DNA from: Straminergon stramineum
Taxonomy: Eukaryota > Streptophyta > Bryopsida > Hypnales > Calliergonaceae
Reading direction: 5' to 3'
NCBI GenBank assembly: GCA_963920665.1
Contig: OY987263.1
Location: 34,770,547 to 34,834,546, forward strand
Length of the DNA stretch: 64,000 nucleotides
Below are positions 1-9,684 of this stretch, one piece after another. The notes below the pieces were generated by a model. That model did not search any database and was not told the DNA's origin. It was given only the letters and a program-made list of their open reading frames with translations. Numbering within the stretch: position 1 is the first letter of the stretch; each line of letters opens with the position of its first letter. Position numbers and translations under genes: made by a program.

Positions 1-290
1 CTGCGACGTCGGCTGCGACGGGGCCTTCTTCTGTAACGCCTCTTAGGCACATCAGCTCGAGCAATGGCACGCGCCTTGGTGGATTTGTAGATCGTTCCCT
101 TCCGCAGAAGCTTCCCTTTCTGAATTAGAGTTTTGAAGGTGGCGTGGATCAATTTCTTCTTCCTGGAATCCAGTTTCTCATCGTAAGTGGCCTCCAGATG
201 CTTGCGTACTTGTACCAAGCTGGCACCTCTGTGCTGCTTGGTGACGTGACTCATAGCTGCTCGGACTAAAGCACACTTTGGTATAAGCAT
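1..290 (-). CDS. Linker-histone-like / protamine-like basic protein (3' part beyond the window)
   Basis: Reading leftward from the ATG at 290, the frame stays open to the window edge (96 complete codons), so the C-terminus is missing. Residues from about 4 to 70 resemble the H15 winged-helix domain of histone H1, with RGASLVQVRKHLEATY followed by KKLIHATFKTLIQKGKLLRK and a short IYKS strand. After it comes an arginine-rich stretch, KRRYRRRPRRSRRR, running off the edge. Plant somatic H1 tails are lysine/alanine/proline-rich; an arginine-rich tail is the hallmark of protamine-like sperm chromatin proteins, which in liverworts derive from H1. I infer a DNA-compacting nuclear protein, possibly of sperm. 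There are only a few residues ahead of the domain, so an upstream exon is possible. The alternative is an unusual ordinary H1 variant. Confidence 0.62.
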   Translation of the reverse strand, partial: MLIPKCALVRAAMSHVTKQHRGASLVQVRKHLEATYDEKLDSRKKKLIHATFKTLIQKGKLLRKGTIYKSTKARAIARADVPKRRYRRRPRRSRRR

Positions 291-1497
291 GGTGGCTAGT
301 GACAAACCTGGACAATGCTTAATCTAGACTAGGTGTTGATAATCGAATCTTCTCATCATCAGTCACAAACAAATTGAAGCTGTTTATAGATGCACTGAGG
401 ATGGAAACCGATGCTACATCGTATCTAAAGTGATGAGCTCATCCTAGAATCGTATGATGAAAGATACTCTTTGAACTTCACACTTGTAGGTGATTATGTT
501 GCTTATTAGATTGAAGAGACATGTCCTCTCATGAAGAGACAAATAGATGCTGAGGTCTTGTGGAATGCTAATGTATATGCTAAATTGTGAAGTCTTTGAT
601 CTTGTCTCCACTGTTCATATAGTGGGATATGTTAGCATGTACTATAAACATGAGTGGGCTTAAGCTCTAGTGATATCTTGCAATGAAGATGGGGTTGTTA
701 CCCACTTTGAAATAAGATTTTCATTCATGGTGAGAAAAGTTTAACTTTTAAGAATTAGAATTATTAAAGTTGTGTGCAACTTGCCTATTGATTCATTCTC
801 TACTTCATGACAAATAAAACCTACTATTTGCCATGTGTCATGTTTATGGTCACCAAAGTATCTTCACTATGAATTTTCTTTGAATGTTAAAGGTTTAATA
901 AGAACTATTTCTTATTCCACAATTATGAAAGTTTTGATAACCATTCAACACTAACTTGAGAGGCATTTTCACATAACAAATGACAAATTTTAAAAAAATA
1001 GGCAATGAACATTCTCTGAAATCTAGAAACGTAACATTGAAGCAATTCACATTAGTAGTGAAGTATAAGAACATAACCTTTTGTAATACTTTTTGTAGAA
1101 AGTCATAAAACAAAATTCAAAAGAAACTAAGGACTACATCTACTAGCTATAGTAAAGGCATAATAGAATCAACAAAGTAGGATTACAAGAGAAAGCCAAC
1201 CAAATCACACCAAAAAAACCCCATATTTAGACAATGGTATTTATAATCCTATGACATGGATACAATTCCAATGAAATCATTCAAGTTTAGTTGTACATGT
1301 AGTTATAGATGTGTTATAGATGTCTAGCACCCAAGTTATCAATTACTTATGCAACCTAGCTAGGAACTCATATATCACAAGAATCACTCCATTATAGGGG
1401 CAGTCTTTCCCACAATAATTAGATAAGAAAAAAGAGACTCAAACATGCACAAATGAATATAGTGATGATAGAAACGATCAAACGTTGTGAGATTCAA
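291..1497. other. Intergenic, AT-rich, no gene seen
   Basis: This is the presumed 5' flank of the H1-like gene followed by AT-rich sequence. Short open frames here (for example 895-1113 on the minus strand) have no recognisable motifs. I see no RNA gene. Confidence 0.5.
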
Positions 1498-1797
1498 CTT
1501 CATTGTGAACCTTGTGAACCTCATTTCAAATCCATTTCAACATATTTTACTCAAAAAATGATAATTGTTCGCTTGTAATCAAATTTAGAAGGAATTTTGA
1601 AATTTCGCTTTCAAAATTTATAAAAAAAATATTGGTGATAGCATTGGTGAATCTAACCGAATGGGTGGAATCTATAACTCACAGTCTTCAACTTTTGATT
1701 GTTTGTCAATTCCAAAATATTCCTCCAAATTGCTCTTTATAATGATTTTTTTCAAATCGTCAATTTTGGAGATGATCAATGATTTTCGGTTAGATTT
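1498..1797 (-). repeat. Dispersed repeat, inverted copy of 9123-9415
   Basis: The reverse complement of this stretch aligns over about 290 bp with the left part of the element at 9123-9684. Shared blocks include TTAGATTCACCA, GCTATCACCAATATTTTTT, TTCCTTCTAAATTTGATTACAAG and GAAATGGATTTGAAAT. The outer end (about 1797) matches the TTAACCC end of the other copy only loosely, so it looks like an older, decayed member. No coding capacity is evident. Confidence 0.7.
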
Positions 1798-1848
1798 TCA
1801 CTCAAATAGTTTGTCAAAACTTGTTACTTCAACAAAGTATCTTCAATA

Positions 1849-2066
1849 AGGTAAGAGCACCCAATGGCGTCCTCGTACCCAATGGTGTCAGACTCTACAA
1901 AGCATAATCATTTCAAGCTGTAAATGTAAGTAGACAGTAGAGAGCTTATTTTTTTGACCTAAAATGATAAGATGTCTACAATCCAGCTACATTTATGTTC
2001 TAGAATGAATTCTGACCTAGAAAGGGACGCCATTAGGTACAGGGATGGCATTGGGTGCTCTTACCT
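1849..2066. mobile_element. TA-flanked MITE with ~40 bp terminal inverted repeats
   Basis: The element begins AGGTAAGAGCACCCAATGG and ends with the inverse, TTGGGTGCTCTTACCT. The inverted similarity continues with mismatches for about 40 bp. TA lies on both sides (1847-1848 and 2067-2068), the target-site duplication of Tc1/mariner-type elements. At 218 bp it is non-autonomous. The AGGTA terminus matches the element at 63620-63831. It sits against the end of the coding remnant at 2061-2500, whose frame it closes. Confidence 0.75.
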
Positions 2067-2500
2067 TACTCCTCGAGAGTCGAGACCTTCTATCTTCTGC
2101 ACGCACCATACATGGGATATCCAAGAAAAACTTTTGAAGCCATTCTTAGAATTCTTCGTTGCAACGTAGATAGAGGAAGCTCTTGTATGACATCCAACCA
2201 GGGATGTCAATTCCAATTTTGAATGTTCAAACACGCCCATATACTTCAAATTCAGCGCCCTGACGTGAGCTTCTGTGGACATTTCACCTTCAATTGTAGT
2301 TTTCTCGAGCTTGGGACAATTCATCACAATATCTTCGGCTGGCGTTGAAAGACCCAGGGACAAGACTTTGAACGGGAAATTTTCAACCGCGCAATCTTCA
2401 CAACGGAAAGCACTCTACAAGCTGGCGGTTGCACGGAGGCTTTGGAAGGAAGAGCTCCAGTGCTGTGAGAGCCACAGGACAGCTCGAACGTTGCAGTGAG
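2061..2500 (-). pseudogene. Decayed coding remnant, possibly leucine-rich-repeat type
   Basis: On the minus strand an open frame covers about 2061-2410 and contains the LRR-like phrase IVMNCPKLEKTTIEGEM. It has no convincing ATG start, and it continues upstream only by shifting frame: about 2400-2500 encodes a leucine-rich stretch in another frame that ends in a stop. The terminal stop codon is supplied by the adjacent MITE. I read this as a gene fragment with at least one frameshift, truncated by the insertion. The family assignment is weak. Confidence 0.35.
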
Positions 2501-3742
2501 AGAGACGAAGAATGGTAGGATTTTATACCGAGTGCGATTGGAGTCTTTTCAGTTGCATCCAGCATTGATAGGACCGGCTTTAAATTGATCCGCCGATGGC
2601 AACCGTAGTCTTATTTTAAGCTCCGAGGTTTGCATGTCTTGATTACAGGGCTTTCCAATGTTAAAGTTCTCATCCATTTTGAAAGTACCATGCTCTTAAT
2701 AAGCCTCACTCATGAGATGCATATTTTTACTTTTTGATGTGCTCCTTTTAAGGCTCAACTGCGGCGTCCATGGCATTGCTTGGCGCATACCCAGCATTTA
2801 CTGGTCAAATGGACCGTGGTACTATCGGTAGTGTCTTTCAGGTACATATTGAGTCATGCAAACTCCATTGATGCAATTACTCTTCTAAGTCTGGTTCATG
2901 AAGCCAGTATCAGTATCAGCATCAGCATCAGGTTTTGGAATTCGTACCCGTCCAACACTGGACACTTAGGCTTGGTGAAACACGGCGTTGTGGAACATGG
3001 CTACTTGCAACAAAATCCCGTCCGTCATGTCTGGAAATGGCATAGCTTCCGCAATTGCTTGGTGTCAAACAGTGTCAAGGTCAACTTCACGACGTGCACA
3101 GTATATGCCCAAAGGAGGCTAGGATTATCACCGAGAAAGAAAACAAAGGCAGGACCACGAAAATGTCAATCACCACTGGTGTTGCCCTGGCCTTCAGACA
3201 ATCATTTCGCTTGTTGCACAAGTCGAAATACTTCGGGCCGTCTCGTCTGAGCTCATGTATTGTTTGCACAGCCACCTGAGAACATTTACCTCCATAGTCA
3301 GCTCAAGGAGGATGAAAAAAGGAGAAACAATTGTAAATGTCTGGCAAGTAGAAATGACCATAATCTCTCCGGTCCATACACCAGGGTAATTGTGCAGTTT
3401 GCGTGTACGTGCCCAATGGTCATTATGCACATTTCATGTCAAAAAGGCTCAAACGAAATGAAAAATAATTGAAGAAGGGCAAAACGGCAAATCACACACC
3501 ACAAACATCTTGGAAGGACAGGCACAAAGAGAATTTGAGATAATAATGCAAAACCACCACGGCTTGCTACCCAATCACAATTCTGTGCTAACTTAGAGTA
3601 GTCTGTCTCCGGGATGCTTGGGCTAAGGCATCGGAATCCCAACAGTTGCGAAGGAAAAGTAAGAAAACGATAAGAAACTCCAACCTTAGGCTGATTTGTC
3701 CACATAATACTTCAAAATCATCAGAAATGTGTTTACCGATCT
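2501..3742. other. Region of moderate GC without a supported gene
   Basis: Several overlapping open frames exist on both strands (2780-3250 plus, 3439-3705 minus), but none has recognisable domains or a clear start and splice structure. The part around 3440-3700 could hold 3' sequence of the minus-strand gene next to it. A run of CAGTAT/CAGCAT hexamer-like repeats lies near 2910-2932. Confidence 0.4.
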
Positions 3743-4273
3743 TCAGCTAGGGGCAAGAAACAATACCATCAAAGTCTGCTCTTCCGAACTCAGAACGCTT
3801 TCCAAGGATCCAATAGTTCGGTACTTCTGGAAAACGCCACGAACAGTGATAATCGATGCAAGAGTTGACAACGAGAGTGGCGTCCACAAGTTACGACACT
3901 CCAAGAGATTCGACTGCGCTACACAGAGAAGTAGCACCACTTGGAACAGAAGAGAAAGACAAACTAAACGAAGAATTTCATCACGCGCCTCTCTAATCTG
4001 CTTGGAGTGGCGAGCAACCCTTCGCTCGAAGAGTGTGATCGTCTTGTCCAGATGTTCTTCCAACGACCGGGCGCGAATGTCGGCCTTAATCCACACCAGA
4101 TTGTACGGGCTTAATCCTCCCAAATGTTGATCGCTGGAACCAAACTTCACGTCCACCGCGCGAGGATTCTCACCAAGCCCCTTCCCACGCACAGCAGCAG
4201 CCTTTGCGTTCTCTAGGGCAATGGTTGGACAACTCTCAGTCGGTGAGACGGCAATGTGTGGCGCGGTCCCCAT
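3743..4273 (-). CDS. Putative small membrane protein with amphipathic helix and two membrane segments
   Basis: The 176-codon frame starts at ATG 4273. The N-terminal ~60 residues look unstructured. Residues ~68-102 form a charged helix or coiled coil (SLEEHLDKTITLFERRVARH, then KQIREARDEILRL), immediately followed by hydrophobic segments at ~102-121 and ~130-148. A second helix, SLESVLSSEEQTL, comes near the end. This helix, hairpin, helix arrangement is consistent and unlikely to arise by chance, but I cannot name the family. The last few residues may be intron read-through, because ATG|GTATTG near 3758 could be a donor, so the true C-terminus is uncertain. The frame is GC-richer than its surroundings, which supports real coding. 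Confidence 0.55.
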   Translation of the reverse strand: MGTAPHIAVSPTESCPTIALENAKAAAVRGKGLGENPRAVDVKFGSSDQHLGGLSPYNLVWIKADIRARSLEEHLDKTITLFERRVARHSKQIREARDEILRLVCLSLLFQVVLLLCVAQSNLLECRNLWTPLSLSTLASIITVRGVFQKYRTIGSLESVLSSEEQTLMVLFLAPS

Positions 4274-4274
4274 C

Positions 4275-4432
4275 TACCAATCTCCCAAGAAAACCCTAGA
4301 ACTACATCCATCAATCTCCCGAGCAATGCCTCGAACTCAATCCATTAATCTACCGAGCAAAGCCCCAAACTGCATCCATCAATCTACCGAGCAAGTCCCC
4401 AACTGCATCACTCAATCTCACGAGCAACACCC
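4275..4432. repeat. Minisatellite, ~34 bp unit, four to five degenerate copies
   Basis: Tandem units follow the pattern ATCCATCAATCTCCCGAGCA followed by ~14 less conserved bases. They repeat at about 4305, 4340, 4375 and 4409 with a few substitutions each. The array lies directly upstream of the minus-strand frame starting at 4273, so it occupies that gene's presumed leader or promoter. Confidence 0.7.
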
Positions 4433-6300
4433 TCACCTTCGTGCTTTGACATTCTAGGTATTACTCCGGGGGAGGAAATCGTAATGTGTGTAAACTTATT
4501 TGTCACCAGCAAAACTTCGGGGATCGGGTAGACGATGTTCCCAATTGTGTCTCCGTTCGCTTCCAAAGCTCCCAGGAGGTCGGGTTGATCTGGGCCTTTA
4601 ACGGCATCTCCGATCGCTTGGCCCTCGTCAGTGCTGGACTGAATTGGGATTTCACCGGGCAGGACCAGTCGGCGAGGACCTGCCCGAGGCCTTAGAAGCA
4701 GAGCCCCAATACTCTCTGCAAGAGCGTATTGGGTGCCTTTCGAGTAAGTTACCGATGTTCACGAGACAGTCACAACCAGTGGAGATGCATAAATGGCAAA
4801 AAATAAATTTCAAATTGTGATTATGTTTTGGAAAATACACGTGGAAAGCTGCCTGCAGATTCTCTTTCTTCAGCAGGAGGTGAGCACATTCTTCCTCCCC
4901 AGCAGATCCGATCCCCAAACCCAACAGCGCTGCCTCCATGTGGCTGAGCCATTTTCACATAATGTCCTCACTATGTTGCCATCGCAGAAATCCAGCGAAC
5001 CTTCTTCCATATTCTTCAGCAGCCGCAAAATGTGTGAAAACCAGTTTTAAAATAGAATTTGTTGCTCATTTTGCAGCGTTTATAGCATCTTGAGCTGTTG
5101 TGAAAATCACATTTGGGATCACTGCTAACTACTCTTCCACTTTTGCTCCTGCTCCGTTCTTTGAGCTCCGTGTATGGTTTCCATTTCTGCACTTGTAAGC
5201 CTGCCCATAGCTCTTTCGCAGCACGACCTCTGCGCTTACATTTCCTTGTACACTTTTGCACAATTGCAGACTCCATGGACTATGGTTTAGGGTTAGATGA
5301 TCATGTGGAGGGAGAAGTCTTTCTGATTTATTACCTTCGCATGGGGACAGCCGTGGTGTCTTGCATGAGTAGGTTATGTCAAGCTGGAATCGACCATGGC
5401 TAGGCTCACCGTACATTTTCTTGACAACATCTGGGAATTGGAAGCGCAAATAGGGTACCAAGCTATTGCTGCTTTCTGAGTAAAATACTCTGCAACAGCT
5501 ACTGAAATGAAAGCATCGTTTCTGATTTTTCCTGTCTGTGTAGAAAGACTTCAGTTGTGATTAGATATCTCTGACACGTGCCATGCTGTGTGATCTCTTG
5601 TGAATGTTTCAATTTGAATCCGGGCGAAGTATCCTGGATTTCATGCCGTATCAGTGGGGTTTCAGATGGGTTACTGGGGTTTGGAGATTCTAATGTGTAT
5701 GTTAAGGTGTATGTGGTAGCTTAGGAAAGAAAAATCGAGTTTCGTTATTGAAACCACCGGAAACAAACATACATTGCGACAGGATTAGTAGCATCATGGA
5801 TTTCTCTGCCTCTACAGCCAATTTGCTTCGTACTGCTTTTCCCGCAGTATGGCACCATCGACTTGCATACTGCAATACTTAGTCATCCGAAGCCACTGCT
5901 GCAATAACTTACAACATTAAGCTTATTTGCAAGTCCAGTTTCTTTCCCGATTGCTAAATTCATAGCAGCAGACCTGACCACGACGATAAACCCGGAGAAG
6001 CACAAGAGGACAAGCTTTCGCGTGAACAGAGGTAATACACCATCTCTGTTTCAGAAACATCAGCGATCAGGACATGTGGCACTCGTTTGGAATGTGCAAT
6101 CGTCAGGTTTGCAGATTTCTTCTCCTCCAAAACACCTATCCATGCAGTCGCTGTCGTTTTGGATATACATTGATGGTGCCGACTCATGATGGTGACCCCG
6201 AATTATGGTGCGCGACCATGGCCCAGAGCCCCAGACGAATGAAACCCTAATGAGTTCGTGAGCCAATGCCCATCTGACAGACTTATCCATAACCCCTGAC
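4433..6300. other. Gene-poor stretch with exon-like minus-strand segments, unresolved
   Basis: Base composition is higher than the deserts. Short open segments on the minus strand look exon-like. Around 5416-5480 a stretch reads SLVPYLRFQFPDVVKKMY, bounded by an acceptor-like CAG and a donor-like GTGAGC. Another at about 4870-5040 contains NMEEGSLDFCDGN. I could not join them into one frame and recognise no family. 5480-6300 includes the presumed upstream region of the gene at 6426. Confidence 0.3.
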
Positions 6301-6425
6301 GTGGCCCACCCAACCACGAGCCTTCAAAACCTCGAGCTCTTATCCATTTCTCGCTGTAGGTTTCATATCACCATTCTTCTGTTTGCAATTTCGGCCTTGC
6401 TTTGTTCCTCATCATTCTTTCAGCT

Positions 6426-6842
6426 ATGGCGTCCCTGGTTGCATGCCAAGCCGTGTTCACAATGGCTGCATCTTCCAAGCTTGCTATCTCTAAGCCCAGT
6501 TCGAAATCCCAGCTCTTCGCTCCATTGAGACTGAAGGAGTGTTCGTCATCAAAGGTGGTGTGCGCAGTGGGCGATGTTTCTGCGGCAGGCACCAATTACC
6601 TCATCGCTGGGGCCGTGGCCATTGCGTTGGTGGGCACGGCGTTACCTGTGCTGTTCTCCCGGAGAGATTTGTGCCCTGAGTGCGACGGCGCTGGGTTCGT
6701 GCGCAAGACGGGCTCCACTCTCAATGCCAATGCGGCGCGCAAGGATGATTCCCAGATTGTGTGCAGGAACTGCAACGGCCTCGGCAAGATCAACCAAGTC
6801 GACAAGGCGAGTGGGGTCATCCCGAAGACGAAGAGAAGGTAG
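6426..6842 (+). CDS. Plastid-targeted DnaJ-type zinc-finger membrane protein
   Basis: The intronless 138-residue frame starts at ATG 6426; an in-frame ATG at 6402 would only add a hydrophobic leader. Residues 1-46 are rich in Ser, Ala and Lys and poor in acids, as in chloroplast transit peptides. A membrane segment at ~58-78 (NYLIAGAVAIALVGTALPVL) is followed by two CxxCxGxG motifs, CPECDGAG (83-90) and CRNCNGLG (113-120), half of a DnaJ-type zinc site set. The layout resembles small plant DnaJ-related cysteine-rich proteins of thylakoids (LQY1-like proteins have more motifs). Such proteins act in thiol-disulfide or folding tasks in photosystem assembly; the exact role here is inference. The basic tail ends PKTKRR. 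Confidence 0.78.
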   Translation: MASLVACQAVFTMAASSKLAISKPSSKSQLFAPLRLKECSSSKVVCAVGDVSAAGTNYLIAGAVAIALVGTALPVLFSRRDLCPECDGAGFVRKTGSTLNANAARKDDSQIVCRNCNGLGKINQVDKASGVIPKTKRR

Positions 6843-6854
6843 AGAGATTCAGTT

Positions 6855-7850
6855 CAATTTGTCGAGTTTACTACAACTTTCTGGATTACAGACCGATTGC
6901 TGTCATAGAATTTAATGCTTACGGAGCAATGCTTTCACAGTAGGGCTTGCAGATCGATGCTTGCAGAGCAATGGTTACCGAGCAATTGTTTAGTTCTTTG
7001 TGAAGAATTTTGTGAAATACTATGTCATTTCCTTGTGTAGACATCTTGATCGTTTATGTGTTCAAGTTTGGACATGGAGCAGTTTTGCATCTTAGCAACA
7101 GAAGCTGTAGTATGTTTGATCTTGACACAACTGGTTTTGCATTTTTCTTTTCTTGTGTGCATTTCCTAGTCTATTTTATGTCTGTAACCGTTGAGCTTAT
7201 TGTGCGATTTGTATATTGAATTCGTGTATACTGGTAGCTGCCAACTCGTTGAGTTTACAGCGACTTTCTAGATTATTGAGCAATGGCCTCCATGGCAATG
7301 GTTACAGAGGAAGTGTTAGTTTTTTGTGAATTTTTTTGTGAAATACTATGTCATTTCCTCGTGAACCATGTTGGGTTTTTTGTTCTTGATTGGTCGTGAG
7401 GCAGTCGTGCATCGTGCAACTGAAGGTGTAATCTGTTTTGATCTTGACACAACTGGCTTTGAATTTTCTTTTTAGTGTGCATTTCCTAGTCGATTTTGTC
7501 TCTGTAACCGTGTAGCTTATTGTGATTTGTATGTTGAATTCCTGTTCAGTTTTGATGCTAGTTTTCTGTAATATACTGATAGTGGCCAATTTATCGAAAT
7601 TACAGCGGTTTTCTAGATTATGAAAGCAATGGCTTCCAAAGCAATGCTTACAGAGCAATTGATAGTTTTTTGTGAACAATTTTGTGAAGTACTATGTCAT
7701 TTTCTTTACAGATCTTGATCGTTTTTCGTTCATGCTTGGCTTTTAAGGGAGCAGCAGCAGATGTCGTATGTTTTGATCTTGACACAAGTACCCAACTGAT
7801 ATACTTATTGCATTTTTGTTTGTTGTTTTTTCTGTGCATTTCCTCGACAA
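6855..7850. repeat. Three tandem ~330-345 bp repeats downstream of the zinc-finger gene
   Basis: The same order of blocks occurs three times: a GAGTTTAC/ACAGCG..TTTCTAGATTA block, GCAATGG..ACAGAG, TTTTTTGTGAA, ACTATGTCATTT, TTTGATCTTGACACAA, and TGTGCATTTCCT. ACTATGTCATTT falls at about 7019, 7345 and 7691, giving periods of 326 and 346. The array starts just after the stop codon, so it probably forms or replaces the 3' untranslated region. Confidence 0.8.
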
Positions 7851-8425
7851 TGTTATCCCCTTAAAGTTCTAATCTTTTATCTGAACGTACTCAGAATTCG
7901 TAAATAACTTGAGTACCGGTATTCCTTTTAAACATCTGATTATAAACCTCCTTAATTTGATCATTTCACCACATGTGTAAATGTACCCTTAACTTAGTTA
8001 GTGTAAATGCACACTTGAGAGAGTCAGTGTGATATTGCATGACAGCCCATCAGCCAGGGTGGCGTTGATATGCTGCATGAGTCCACCGGGGTTTCATTGA
8101 TATTTTGTTAGACCTTGTGGAGTTTTTTAACCCTAGAAAATGAAGGCCACTCACAGAATGACCTCAATTTGTGCCTACGAATTGGAATGTAGGACCAAAT
8201 TGGAAATCACTTTATATTGTACAGTACTGTACAGGAGGGGGACAAAATGTTGGGCGTTTTTGCATTCTAGTAGTAAAAAAAATCAAGTCCGGAAACTTTG
8301 AAATGATGCCAAAGGCACATAAATTGTCCCCTACCCACCAAATTTGGGGTATAGGTTCTTTCATGATTTGATTACTTCTCTGCCAAATTTAATGGCCTCC
8401 AAGTGTGTAGAAATGGAGTTATTAA

Positions 8426-9069
8426 CCCCTAAATGCCCAAGGCCTTTTTTTAACTTCTTGGAATTTGCTCTAAATTGAACAAGAAGCCAATATTTTGATA
8501 AGTTTTATCAATTCTTTTTGAATTATAACTGTACAAATTCAAAGTATGACATTTTAGAGATGACATGGGAAAAGAAAACACAACAAGATCACTTATGGAT
8601 TGAAAGATTATTATGTTTGATCTTGAGGGTAGTAAAATTGCAAAAGTGATTTGAAGTCTTTCAATCCTCTTTTCACATGTCGAAACTAAAAAGTTGGTCA
8701 CTAAAGAATTGGTCACCAAAAAAATATGAGGTTAAAGGGCACAATATGCATAACCCCAATCAATTTACGACTTTTCAAAATCTACTTTACAATTTTCTTA
8801 AATGAATTCTAATGAGATTTTTTCTCCAAGTTCTAAGGCTCCAAGAGCCCTCAAAACTAGAAAATCAAGATTTGCAATGGACAGCTTTGCACGAAATCTT
8901 GAATAGAAAAATCATAATCATTTATTTTTGAAATCAGATTTTTGATGATGAAGTAGACTTCAAAATTATTTAAGAAAATACAAACTAGTAAAAATAGTAA
9001 CTTGATAAGGTTTTATTTAACTTCAAAGTTTTGTCAACATCAAAATTTGGTGCCTCGGGCATTTAGGGG
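8426..9069. mobile_element. TTAA-flanked non-autonomous element, 644 bp
   Basis: The left end CCCCTAAATGCCCAAGGC and the right end GCCTCGGGCATTTAGGGG are inverted repeats with one mismatch in 18. TTAA abuts both ends (8422-8425 and 9070-9073). TTAA duplications with termini beginning CCC are the signature of piggyBac-type transposition. The interior shows no transposase. Confidence 0.75.
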
Positions 9070-9122
9070 TTAATATTTAACTAATCATTGTGTTGTTTTT
9101 GACCTTCAATCACTTAGTTTAA

Positions 9123-9684
9123 CCCTTCAACATCCATAGTCATCTCCCAAATTGATGATTTGAGAAAAATCATTACAAAGTGCTATTTGGAAGCATATTT
9201 TGGAATTGATATACAAATAAAATTTGTACATTTGAGTTGTAGATTCTATCCATCTAGTTAGATTCACCATTGCTATCACCAATATTTTTTATAAATTTTG
9301 AAAAGGAAAATTCCAAATTCCTTCTAAATTTGATTACAAGAAAAATATTATCATTTTTTACATAAAATTTCTTGAAATGGATTTGAAATAAGGTTCTCTT
9401 CACATGAAGATTTTTAAAAATTTTTCATTCTTCAAATCTATGACCTCATTTGGCAAATCCAATTTTGAACTAGAATCAATGCAATTTTGGCTTGGTCAAC
9501 CACTTGACATACTTCCACATTGGTAATTTTAGAAAATATGTATTCTAGTAACACAAAATCCAACCTTGAGATGGGACAAGTGTCTTCACAAATTAGAATA
9601 GCTTTCATCCGAACAACGAGGAGGATGAAACTTGAATTTCAATATGTTCATTGTCTAGAAAATGGACATCAAAGTGCTTAGGGG
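9123..9684. mobile_element. Probable second TTAA-flanked element, 562 bp
   Basis: It lies only ~50 bp beyond the previous element. The left end is TTAA|CCCTTCAACATCC (9119-9122), and the right end is GTGCTTAGGGG|TTAA (9685-9688). The terminal repeats are short and imperfect, so this call rests mainly on the paired TTAA sites and shared CCC/GGG ends. Its left ~290 bp recur, inverted, at 1498-1797. Confidence 0.5.

Noticed and set aside
2780..3250. 156-codon plus-strand open frame
   Set aside because: No recognisable domain, low-complexity SISISISI stretch, and overlapping frames of similar length on both strands. Coding is not supported.
7302..7679. 125-codon minus-strand open frame
   Set aside because: It falls within the tandem repeats after the zinc-finger gene and reads Lys/Thr-rich low-complexity sequence; the equivalent frame is not kept in the other repeat units.
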